31,334 bases of DNA, taken from contig DMCN01000017.1 in the NCBI GenBank assembly GCA_003445795.1, positions 1-31,334 of the forward strand, read 5' to 3'. The stretch comes from Gallionellaceae bacterium. GTDB lineage: Bacteria > Pseudomonadota > Gammaproteobacteria > Burkholderiales > Gallionellaceae. Position numbers and translations under genes: made by a program. Positions 9,453 through 15,860 of this stretch are shown in pieces; positions within the stretch are counted from its first letter, which is position 1; the number at the start of each line of letters is the position of its first letter. The notes beneath the pieces are model-generated. The model saw nothing but the letters and a program-made list of their open reading frames with translations, had not been told where the DNA came from and searched no databases.

Positions 9453-10664
9453 CTACTCGTGCCGCAACGCCTCGATGGGATCGAGTCGCGCGGCGCGTCT
9501 GGCCGGAACGTAGCCGAAGATCACGCCGATGGCGGCGGAGAAACCGAACGCGAGCAGATTGATGGTCGGATCGAACAGGAAGGGCAGCGCCAGCAGACTG
9601 GAGAGACCGTAGCAGGCGATGGCCGCGAGCAGGATGCCAATCAACCCGCCGAAAGCGGACAGTGCGACGGCCTCGGTGAGGAACTGCATCAGAACCTCCT
9701 TCTCCAGCGCGCCGATGGCGAGGCGGATACCGATCTCGCGTGTGCGCTCCGTCACCGAGACCAGCATGATGTTCATGATGCCGATGCCGCCGACCAGCAG
9801 GCTCACTGCGGCCACTGCGCCCAACAGAGCGGTCATCGTGCCGATGGTGCCGGAGAGCGTCTTGGCGATCTCCTTGGTGTCGAGCACATTGAAGTTGTCG
9901 TCCTCGTTGTCGGATATCCTGCGCCGTTCGCGCATCAGCAGTTTGATCTGCTCGATCACCTGGTCGGTCGAGGCGCCGTCCAGCATCGAGATCATGATGG
10001 TGTTCACATCCTGGCTTCCGGTCAGTCGCCGTTGCACGGCTCGCAGTGGCATGATGACTGAATCGTCCTGGTCTCTGCCCATGCCGCTCTGGCCCTTGGC
10101 GGCCAGCACTCCGATCACCTCGCAGGAGAACTGCTTGATGCGTATCTCGTCCCCAACCGGGCTGTGGTTTTCGAACAACTCTTTTTGCACCGTGGCGCCG
10201 ACGACACACACTGTCTTGCCGGAGCGCTCCTCCGACTCATTGAAGAGACGCCCCTCGGCCAGCGTCCAGTTGCCCGCCGCAAAATAATCGACTGTCGACC
10301 CGGTCACGCTGGTCGACCAGTTGCGTGTCCCCGCGACCAGCACCGCCGACCTGTTCACCGAAGGGGCGACGGCATTGAGCGAGCCGACCTGCGTCCTGAT
10401 CGCTTCGGCATCCTCGCTCTTGAAGGGGGGCGCGCTGGAACTGCCCGTGCCCGGCCCCATGCGTTGTCCCGGCCGCAGCATCAGCAGGTTGCTGCCCAGA
10501 CTGGAGATCTGGTCGGATACAGACTGCGTTGCGCCGTTGCCGAGGGTGACCATGGTGACCACCGCGGCCACGCCGATGACGATGCCCAGCACGGTGAGGA
10601 AGGAACGCATCAGATTGCGGCGTATCTCGCGCAGTGCGAGCAGGATGGTGGTCCAGTTGATCAT
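9453..10664 (-). CDS. ABC efflux permease, MacB/FtsX type
   Basis: This is the inner-membrane permease of a MacAB-like tripartite pump, 403 residues. It starts with a cytoplasmic MINWTTILLALREIRRN element and TM1 (about 20-42, FLTVLGIVIGVAAVV). A large periplasmic MacB-type domain (about 45-270) contains the expected LGSNLLMLRPGQ and VVGATVQKELF elements. Three TM segments follow at the end, with the FtsX signature GGIGIMNIMLVSVTERTREIGIR, and the protein closes with PARRAARLDPIEALRHE, a classic ending of this family. In MacB the ATPase is fused to the N-terminus; here it is a separate gene, as in many LolD/YknY-style systems. The start ATG overlaps the ATPase stop by 4 bases (10661-10664), suggesting coupled translation. 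Last gene of the operon. These pumps move substrate from the periplasm outward, driven by ATP. Confidence 0.92.
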   Translation of the reverse strand: MINWTTILLALREIRRNLMRSFLTVLGIVIGVAAVVTMVTLGNGATQSVSDQISSLGSNLLMLRPGQRMGPGTGSSSAPPFKSEDAEAIRTQVGSLNAVAPSVNRSAVLVAGTRNWSTSVTGSTVDYFAAGNWTLAEGRLFNESEERSGKTVCVVGATVQKELFENHSPVGDEIRIKQFSCEVIGVLAAKGQSGMGRDQDDSVIMPLRAVQRRLTGSQDVNTIMISMLDGASTDQVIEQIKLLMRERRRISDNEDDNFNVLDTKEIAKTLSGTIGTMTALLGAVAAVSLLVGGIGIMNIMLVSVTERTREIGIRLAIGALEKEVLMQFLTEAVALSAFGGLIGILLAAIACYGLSSLLALPFLFDPTINLLAFGFSAAIGVIFGYVPARRAARLDPIEALRHE

Positions 10665-11383
10665 CGCGCCTCCCCGTTGGGTTTGTCGCTCTCGACCATG
10701 CCGTCGACGAAATGCACGATGCGCCTGGCGTAGGCGGCGATGTCCGGCTCATGCGTCACCATCAGGATGGTGATGCCGTGCTCGCTGTTCATGCCGACCA
10801 GAAGCTCCATGATCTCGTGGCCGCGTTTGGAATCCAGGTTGCCGGTGGGTTCGTCGGCGAGCAAAACCTTGGGACTGGTCACGATGGCGCGCGCGATGGC
10901 GACGCGCTGTTGCTGGCCGCCGGAAAGTTCGGAGGAGGTATGGTGTTCCCAGCCGTCGAGCCCGACCGCTTTGAGCGCGGCCCTGGCCATGCGGTGGCGG
11001 GCTTCGGCGCTCTCGCCGCGATACAGCAGCGGCAGCTCGACATTCTCCTGTGCCGAGGTGCGCGCCAGCAGGTTGAAACCCTGGAACACGAAGCCGAGGT
11101 TATCGCGGCGCAGCAGTGCGCGCTGGTCGCGCGACAGATCCTCGACATGTTTGCCGTCGAACACATAGGCGCCCGAGGTCGGCGTGTCCAGACAACCGAG
11201 GATGTTCATCGCGGTCGATTTGCCAGAACCGCTCGGCCCCATGATGGCGACGAACTCGCCTTGCCGGACATTCATGTCCACGCCGCGCAGTGCCTGAAAA
11301 GAGGCCTGTCCCTGACCGTAGGTCTTGGTGATACCGGCGAGGGCGATCAGCGGGGTAGAGGGTGGGAGTGCGTCTTCGCTCAT
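10661..11383 (-). CDS. ABC transporter ATPase, MacB/LolD type
   Basis: This is the cytoplasmic ATPase subunit paired with the adjacent permease, 240 residues, a normal length for a stand-alone family member. The start at 11383 (MSEDALPP) overlaps the stop of the adaptor gene by 4 bases (ATGA, 11380-11383). Motifs are complete: Walker A GPSGSGKST (residues 49-57), Q-loop FVFQGFNLL, signature LSGGQQQRVAIARA, Walker B VLLADEPTGNLDS, and H-loop ILMVTHEPDIA. The DEPTGNLDS and QGFNLL forms are those of the MacB/LolD group. It could equally energise a lipoprotein-sorting or peptide-export complex, but the adaptor and outer-membrane factor genes upstream argue for a tripartite exporter. Confidence 0.94.
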   Translation of the reverse strand: MSEDALPPSTPLIALAGITKTYGQGQASFQALRGVDMNVRQGEFVAIMGPSGSGKSTAMNILGCLDTPTSGAYVFDGKHVEDLSRDQRALLRRDNLGFVFQGFNLLARTSAQENVELPLLYRGESAEARHRMARAALKAVGLDGWEHHTSSELSGGQQQRVAIARAIVTSPKVLLADEPTGNLDSKRGHEIMELLVGMNSEHGITILMVTHEPDIAAYARRIVHFVDGMVESDKPNGEAR

Positions 11384-12648
11384 TTCGCCGTCTTCTGTGT
11401 TCCCGTGATCACGGACATGCCGGGTTGCAGTTCGCCGCCGGTGATCTCGGTGTAGCGTCCGTTGGACAGGCCGGCCTTCACCTCGATGGCAACCGGTTGT
11501 TTTTCGCGCAGCACCCACACCCGCTTGTTTGCGCCATTGTCCTTGACCTTGGCCTGTTTCGGTTGCGATGGCGGGCGCGGCATCAGGCTGGCGACGAAGC
11601 CGCCGCTCTTTTCGGCTTGCGCGGCCTGTACCGGCGTGAAGCGCAACGCCGCATTGGGCACCAGCAACACGTCTGTCCGGTTCGCCGTCGCGATGTCGGC
11701 GGTGGCGGTCATGCCCGGACGCAGACTCAGGTCGCGGTTGGAGACCTTGAGGATGGTCTTGTAGGTCACCACGCCTTCGGTAGTCTGTGCGCCAAAACCG
11801 ACGCGCATGATCTCGGCCGGGTATTTGCGGCCGGGCCAGGCGTCGACGGTGAAACTCGCGATCTGGCCGATGCTCACCTGGCTGACATCGGCTTCGTCCA
11901 CGTTCACCTGCAGTTCCATGCGCGCCAGGTCTTCCGCGATGGTGAACAGCACCGGTGCCTGCAGCGAGGCCGCCACCGTCTGGCCCGGCTCTATCTTGCG
12001 CGTCAGCACGATGCCGTCGATGGGCGAGCGTACCGATGCCTTGGACAGATTGGTCTGGTCGGAGCGCAGCGTCGCCGCCGCCTGTGCCGCCGCCGCGCGC
12101 GCGCTGGCTTCGTTGGCGCCGGCGCGCAGCATCGCCGCTTCGGCGCTGTCCATCTCGCTCTGCGACGGAGCCTTGCCGCCGGACAGTTCATACACCCGGC
12201 GCAGACGCGCCAGCGCGGCGTCCGTTTCTTTCACCGTGGCCTGCATCTGCGCCACCTGTGCTCCGGCGGCCAGCACGGCGGCCTTGGATCTGGTGACCTG
12301 GTCGTTCAGCTTGGAAAGATCGAGTTGTGCCAGCACCTGCCCGCGCTTGACGCGGTCGTTCTCGTCCACCATCACCTTCTCGACGATGCCGGAAAGTTCG
12401 CTGCCCACATCCACCTGGTTGGTGGGGTAAAGATTGCCGGTGGCCGATACGGCGACCGCGAGGTCGCCTTTGGCGATCTCCTCGGTGATGTAGCGCACGC
12501 CGGCCGAGTTGCCAGACGGATAGATTCCCCAGAGCAGCAGCACGGCGACGATGCCGAGCGCCGTCCAGGCCATCTTGCGCCTGTCCGTCGTGAGGGAACG
12601 GAATTTGTCAAGGAACCGGTTCATGCGAGAGTCGTTTGCTTCGTTCAT
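11380..12648 (-). CDS. MacA-like periplasmic adaptor of the ABC efflux system
   Basis: This is an adaptor protein of 422 residues joining the ABC permease to an outer-membrane channel. It begins with a cytoplasmic charged stretch and one membrane anchor (about 26-42, MAWTALGIVAVLLLWGIYP). It is not a lipoprotein, and like MacA it is anchored by a TM helix. The lipoyl half-motif VGSELSGIVEKVMVDEND and RVKRGQVLAQLD come next. A long helical hairpin (about 105-190), rich in Ala and Gln, precedes the returning lipoyl half (VRSPIDGIVLTRKIEPGQTV). A beta-barrel and a membrane-proximal domain follow, carrying an insertion near residues 335-370 (FVASLMPRPPSQPKQAKVK). The start at 12648 overlaps the outer-membrane factor stop by 4 bases; an ATG at 12624 is an alternative. 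Its stop overlaps the ATPase start. Confidence 0.92.
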   Translation of the reverse strand: MNEANDSRMNRFLDKFRSLTTDRRKMAWTALGIVAVLLLWGIYPSGNSAGVRYITEEIAKGDLAVAVSATGNLYPTNQVDVGSELSGIVEKVMVDENDRVKRGQVLAQLDLSKLNDQVTRSKAAVLAAGAQVAQMQATVKETDAALARLRRVYELSGGKAPSQSEMDSAEAAMLRAGANEASARAAAAQAAATLRSDQTNLSKASVRSPIDGIVLTRKIEPGQTVAASLQAPVLFTIAEDLARMELQVNVDEADVSQVSIGQIASFTVDAWPGRKYPAEIMRVGFGAQTTEGVVTYKTILKVSNRDLSLRPGMTATADIATANRTDVLLVPNAALRFTPVQAAQAEKSGGFVASLMPRPPSQPKQAKVKDNGANKRVWVLREKQPVAIEVKAGLSNGRYTEITGGELQPGMSVITGTQKTAK

Positions 12649-14087
12649 GGTTTGCCGCCTTCGGATGATTTGTCGTCTGTTCTATCGCTGTCCTGCCAGC
12701 CGCCGCCGAGTGCCTTGTACAGGCCGATCAGGGCGGAGAGTTCGTCCATCCTCGCGCCGGCCAGACTGTCTTCGCTGGAGAGCAGGCTGCGTTCGGTATC
12801 CAGCACGCTCTGGAAATCGATGAGACCACTCTGGTAGCGCTGCTTGGCCAATTCCGCCGCATTGCGCGCCGATGTGGCAGCCACCTGCAACGCCTCCTGG
12901 CGCTCGCGGCTGTTGGCATAGGCGGCGAGGGAGTTCTCCACATCTTCCAGCGCAGTGAGTACGGCTTTCTCCCAGGCGATCAGCGCCTGTTCCTGCACGG
13001 CGTTCTGGGCCCGGATGCGGCTGCTTGCAGCGCCACCGTCGAAGATCGTCTGCGCGATACTGGCGGTGACGGAACGGGTGAGCGAATCCGCGGTGCCGAG
13101 TGCGCCGTAGGTGAACGCCTTCCAGCCCAGGCTGCCGCTCAATGAGAACGATGGATAGCGCTCGGCGGTCGCCTGCCCGATGCGGGCGGTCTCGGCGGCG
13201 ACTTTGCGTTCCGCCGCCTGCACGTCCGGACGCTGACGCAATGTGTCCGCCGGGATGCCGAGCGCGATCTCTTCCGGCAAGGCGGGCAATTCGAGCGGCG
13301 GCGACAGGCGATCATGCAGGGCGGCGGGGAACTTGCCCAACAGGACCGCCAGACGGTTCTCCGCCTTGGTCAGCCCGGTGTTCAGTGCGGGGATGGCGGC
13401 ACGCGTCTGCATGAGATTGCTGCGCGCCTGTTCCACTTCCAGTGTCGTGACGAGTCCGGCCTGCGCGCGCCAATCGGTGATCTGCAGCGTCTCGCTTTGC
13501 GCCGCCAGATTGTCGCGCGAGATCTGCAGCCGCGCCTGATAGCTGCGCAGCTGCGCGTAGTTGAGCGCGACCTCGGCGGAAAGCGAGACCTGCGTGTCGT
13601 GCAGGTTCGCCAGTGTGGCGCCCGCATCGGCATCTGCCGCTTCGATGGCGCGGCGACGCGCTCCGAACACATCGAGCTCCCAGCTCGCATCGAATCCGGC
13701 GTTGTACAGCTCGCTGGTCGAGCCCGATCCGGTGACTGCGCTGCCCTTGCTTCTGTTGCCGGAGAGCGAACCTTTCAGCGCGGGGTACAGGCCGGCATCG
13801 GCCAGGTCGAGACGGGCGCGCACCTCGGTCAGTCTGGCACGGGCGCTGCGCATGTCGGGGCTGTTGCGCAGTGCTTCCTCTACCAGTTCGCTCAGCAGCG
13901 GATCGTTCAGACGCTGCCACCAGCGCGAGATGTCTTCCGAACGGCTGACGGCATTCGCGCCGGCAGCATTGGCCCATGTCGCCGGCACCACCGGGTCGCG
14001 CCTGACGTAATCCGGCCCGACCGCGCATCCGGCGAGCGGGATGAGCAGCAGAAATATCCTCGGCAGTCTTTTTACTTCAAGCTTCAT
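12645..14087 (-). CDS. Outer-membrane efflux lipoprotein, NodT/OprM family
   Basis: This is the TolC-like outer-membrane channel of the ABC efflux operon, 480 residues, first gene transcribed. The start at 14087 (MKLEVKRLPRIF) has AAGG eight bases upstream and opens a lipoprotein signal peptide with lipobox LAGC followed by AVGPDYVRR, the classic start of the NodT family. Two outer-membrane efflux repeats follow. The first spans about residues 60-245 (with SPDMRSARARLTEVRARLDLADAGLYP). The second spans about 270-465 (RPDVQAAERKVAAETARIGQATAERYPSFSLSG and QRYQSGLIDFQSVLDTERSLL). It is the only outer-membrane factor gene in the window, so it might also serve the two RND pumps, which lack one. 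Tandem repeats resembling response-regulator sites lie just upstream. Confidence 0.93.
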   Translation of the reverse strand: MKLEVKRLPRIFLLLIPLAGCAVGPDYVRRDPVVPATWANAAGANAVSRSEDISRWWQRLNDPLLSELVEEALRNSPDMRSARARLTEVRARLDLADAGLYPALKGSLSGNRSKGSAVTGSGSTSELYNAGFDASWELDVFGARRRAIEAADADAGATLANLHDTQVSLSAEVALNYAQLRSYQARLQISRDNLAAQSETLQITDWRAQAGLVTTLEVEQARSNLMQTRAAIPALNTGLTKAENRLAVLLGKFPAALHDRLSPPLELPALPEEIALGIPADTLRQRPDVQAAERKVAAETARIGQATAERYPSFSLSGSLGWKAFTYGALGTADSLTRSVTASIAQTIFDGGAASSRIRAQNAVQEQALIAWEKAVLTALEDVENSLAAYANSRERQEALQVAATSARNAAELAKQRYQSGLIDFQSVLDTERSLLSSEDSLAGARMDELSALIGLYKALGGGWQDSDRTDDKSSEGGKP

Positions 14088-14138
14088 TGTCAGTGCCTTG
14101 CGCGTAGCGTTGATAAACCCGATTCTAGTGAGAGTAGC

Positions 14139-14154
14139 TGTAAAGCAGTGTAAA
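14139..14154 (+). promoter_or_regulatory. Tandem TGTAAA repeat, CpxR/OmpR-family-like site
   Basis: TGTAAA-N4-TGTAAA occurs here with a 10-base period, and it contains GTAAA-N5-GTAAA, the form described as the consensus for the envelope-stress regulator CpxR in enterobacteria. It lies about 52-67 bases upstream of the outer-membrane factor start, a suitable place for an activator of the efflux operon. No two-component genes are in the window, so the regulator is not identified. Two short repeats in an AT-richer gap can also occur by chance. Confidence 0.4.
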
Positions 14155-14234
14155 TTTGTTGCGGGCACAGGAAAAATGTCCACGCGGCACATTTAGCCCG
14201 AGCCAAGTATCTGGCATATGTCGCGTAAAGGTGA

Positions 14235-14251
14235 ATTTGTACGGATTTGTA
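14235..14251 (+). promoter_or_regulatory. Tandem ATTTGTA direct repeat
   Basis: ATTTGTA occurs at 14235-14241 and again at 14245-14251, a direct repeat with a 10-base period in the same intergenic gap as the TGTAAA pair. One-helical-turn spacing of direct repeats is typical of OmpR-family dimers. Function is inferred only. Confidence 0.3.
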
Positions 14252-14328
14252 TCCTTAGCCCGCACTTTCTACGCGGAACGTGCCGGGGTAGCGAATTCGT
14301 TATCACCTGACAAAAAGAACTGGTGCAG

Positions 14329-14358
14329 AAAAAAAGCGGATGCTTGCATCCGCTTTTT
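14329..14358 (-). terminator. Strong rho-independent terminator
   Basis: AAAAAGCGGATG (14331-14342) pairs perfectly with CATCCGCTTTTT (14347-14358) around a 4-base loop. On the minus strand the GC stem is followed by seven Ts. It lies 29 bases past the stop of the small secreted protein gene and insulates the downstream efflux operon from it. It could also work on the plus strand, although no plus-strand gene ends here. Confidence 0.92.
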
Positions 14359-14386
14359 ATCATTGCCGCCGAAGCAGGCGAAAGAC

Positions 14387-14773
14387 TTACTTGTTGCGAC
14401 TGCCGGGACCCATCCCGCCGCCGGCACCCATGCCGCCACCCGCGCCGGGCCCTTTCATCATGCGACCCTGGGGCAGGGGTTCATCCGGCAAGGTCACACC
14501 TTTTTCCTTGGCGCGCACCTGCATCTTCTTGTGATGTTCCAGGCGATACGCCTCGCGTTCTTCCCGGGTCTTCATGCTGCGCATCATGTTGCGGTGTTCG
14601 AGACGTTCCTGCTCGGTCATCAACTGGCTACCGTATATCTGCTCCTGATCCTGCAGGCGGGTCTGATCCTGGGTGCGATCCTGAGCCTGAACCTTGTCTG
14701 CCGCGAGTGCAATGCTTCCGCCCAGCATCAACGAACAAGCCAGCGTTGAAACAGTCAATGTGCGAAGTACCAT
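14387..14773 (-). CDS. Small secreted Gln/Met/Arg-rich protein of unknown function
   Basis: I do not recognise a named family. The gene encodes 128 residues. The start at 14773 has an excellent GGAGGT ribosome binding site six bases before it and opens a Sec signal peptide ending in IALAADK, with cleavage likely after ALA (about residue 24). The mature part is highly polar. It has a Gln/Asp repeat stretch (DRTQDQTRLQDQEQ), then a predicted long helix with many charged residues and Met/His (LEHRNMMRSMKTREEREAYR, LEHHKKMQ), and a Pro-rich link. It ends in a Gly-Met tail (GAGGGMGAGGGMGPG). The helical, charged, His/Met-containing layout loosely recalls periplasmic Spy/CpxP-like proteins or metal-binding proteins, but no LTxxQ motif is seen. 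The gene is monocistronic, with a promoter, a palindrome and a strong terminator of its own, so it is likely regulated and abundantly expressed. Confidence 0.85.
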   Translation of the reverse strand: MVLRTLTVSTLACSLMLGGSIALAADKVQAQDRTQDQTRLQDQEQIYGSQLMTEQERLEHRNMMRSMKTREEREAYRLEHHKKMQVRAKEKGVTLPDEPLPQGRMMKGPGAGGGMGAGGGMGPGSRNK

Positions 14774-14789
14774 GATTACCTCCGATGCA

Positions 14790-14823
14790 CGGGGTGCCAG
14801 AGAAAGGCGTGACACACACCCCG
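14790..14823 (-). other. Inverted repeat in the 5' leader of the small secreted protein gene
   Basis: CGGGGTG (14790-14796) and CACCCCG (14817-14823) form a perfect 7-bp inverted repeat with a 20-base loop, 16 bases upstream of the start codon at 14773. It would form a hairpin in the leader transcribed from the candidate promoter at 14871-14899. It may affect mRNA stability or translation; that is inference. Confidence 0.35.
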
Positions 14824-14870
14824 CGAAGAGATCACGTCTGCTGGGCAATTTGAAGGCGCCCGACGAGGTC

Positions 14871-14899
14871 ATTATTGACGAGTGTGAACGGAACTACAA
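14871..14899 (-). promoter_or_regulatory. Candidate sigma-70 promoter of the small secreted protein gene
   Basis: On the minus strand, TTGTAG (14899-14894) and AATAAT (14876-14871) are separated by exactly 17 bases. The -10 box matches consensus at five of six positions; the -35 box matches only in TTG. The transcript would start near 14864, giving a leader of about 90 bases. Confidence 0.45.
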
Positions 14900-14908
14900 G
14901 CACACTCG
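14879..14908. promoter_or_regulatory. Palindromic operator CGAGTGTG-N14-CACACTCG
   Basis: A perfect 8-bp inverted repeat with a 14-base centre covers the spacer and -35 box of the candidate promoter above. This is the classic place for a dimeric repressor. It is not followed by a T-run on either strand, which argues against a terminator. The cognate regulator is not in the window. Confidence 0.5.
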
Positions 14909-14993
14909 CAAGATGGTGGACACAGCAATGTGAAGCCGCATTGACATGCCCATACTTGAACAGTTCCCGGCGGATTCTTGGCCGGACGGGATA

Positions 14994-15824
14994 CTAGGCC
15001 AGCATCTCGCGCGCGATGGTGAGATCCTTGTCGAAGCGATCGAAGAATTCGCGATACAGATCGGAAGCGATGCCCATGCGCTTGACCGCGGTGATTTTGT
15101 CCCAGTCGACCACCTTGGCGGTGGCGCGGGTGAGCATGTTGGCGATCGTCACCACGTCGGCGTAGCTGGCGCGCGGGCTGCCGGTCTCGCGGTAGATATC
15201 CTCGTGGGCCATCGGTATCTCGACCAACTCGTCCGGGAACTCCCAGATCGCCAGTAATTGTTCGCCTATCATCGCGCTGCAGCGGCGGATGATGATGTCC
15301 ATCGCCGGGCCGTCGACGACCAGGTTCTTCTTTTCGATATGCAGGAACAGCGGCAGCCTGCCGATGTCGTGGATCAGACCCGCCAGCATCGCCTGGTCCG
15401 GGTTCAGATGCTTCTGGCTCCTGGCCAGAACGTAGCTGGTCGCGGCCACTTCACGGCTGTGGTCCCAGAACTCGTTCAGGTACTTCTTGAGCGCGGGTTT
15501 TTCGATGATGGCGAGTTTGGACATCGAGGCCGAGACGATCAGGTTGCGCAGCATCTTGTAGCCCAGCCGGGTGACGGCCGCGTTGACGTTATCCACCTTT
15601 GGCTTGCCGGTATAGGCGGCGCTGTTGGCGGTCTTGATCAGTTGTGCGACGAACGCAGGATCGGACGACACTGCGGTGACGATCTGTCCGGCAGAGACGT
15701 TGATGTCGTCCAGCATGCGCTGGACCTTGGCGGCCCAGGCGGGCATCGTGGGCAAGGTCAGCTCGTTGCGTTCTATCGCCAACGACAGATCGTCGGCTAC
15801 CGGGCATGCAGAGCTTATTCTCAT
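14994..15824 (-). CDS. HDOD domain signalling protein, co-directional with the AcrAB-like operon
   Basis: This is a second single-domain HDOD protein, 276 residues, cytoplasmic. It has the family layout from residue 20 on: LTLPTMPAWAAKVQRMLDD, SSDPAFVAQLIKTANSAAY, AVTRLGYKMLRNLIV, then the His-Asp pair in GLIHDIGRLPLF (about 152-153), and EQLLAIWEFPDELVEIPMAHE. It differs clearly from the HDOD protein at 4515-5387, so this is not a recent local duplication. It begins 36 bases after the stop of the AcrB-like permease on the same strand with no visible terminator between them, so it is probably the last gene of that efflux operon. Its ribosome binding site is weak. What it signals to is unknown; a link to the efflux pump is suggested only by position. 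Confidence 0.88.
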   Translation of the reverse strand: MRISSACPVADDLSLAIERNELTLPTMPAWAAKVQRMLDDINVSAGQIVTAVSSDPAFVAQLIKTANSAAYTGKPKVDNVNAAVTRLGYKMLRNLIVSASMSKLAIIEKPALKKYLNEFWDHSREVAATSYVLARSQKHLNPDQAMLAGLIHDIGRLPLFLHIEKKNLVVDGPAMDIIIRRCSAMIGEQLLAIWEFPDELVEIPMAHEDIYRETGSPRASYADVVTIANMLTRATAKVVDWDKITAVKRMGIASDLYREFFDRFDKDLTIAREMLA

Positions 15825-15860
15825 GGTTGTTGCGAATCCGATTTCTGTAACAAGACCTGC

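Noticed and set aside
11362..12837. Plus-strand frame of about 490 codons across the MacA-like gene
   Set aside because: Antisense shadow of the adaptor and ATPase genes, with Arg/His/Gly-rich composition and no ribosome binding site or domain.
4515..15824. The two HDOD genes as a duplication
   Set aside because: The proteins share the fold but differ throughout in sequence; there is no sign of recent duplication or of a repeat at DNA level.
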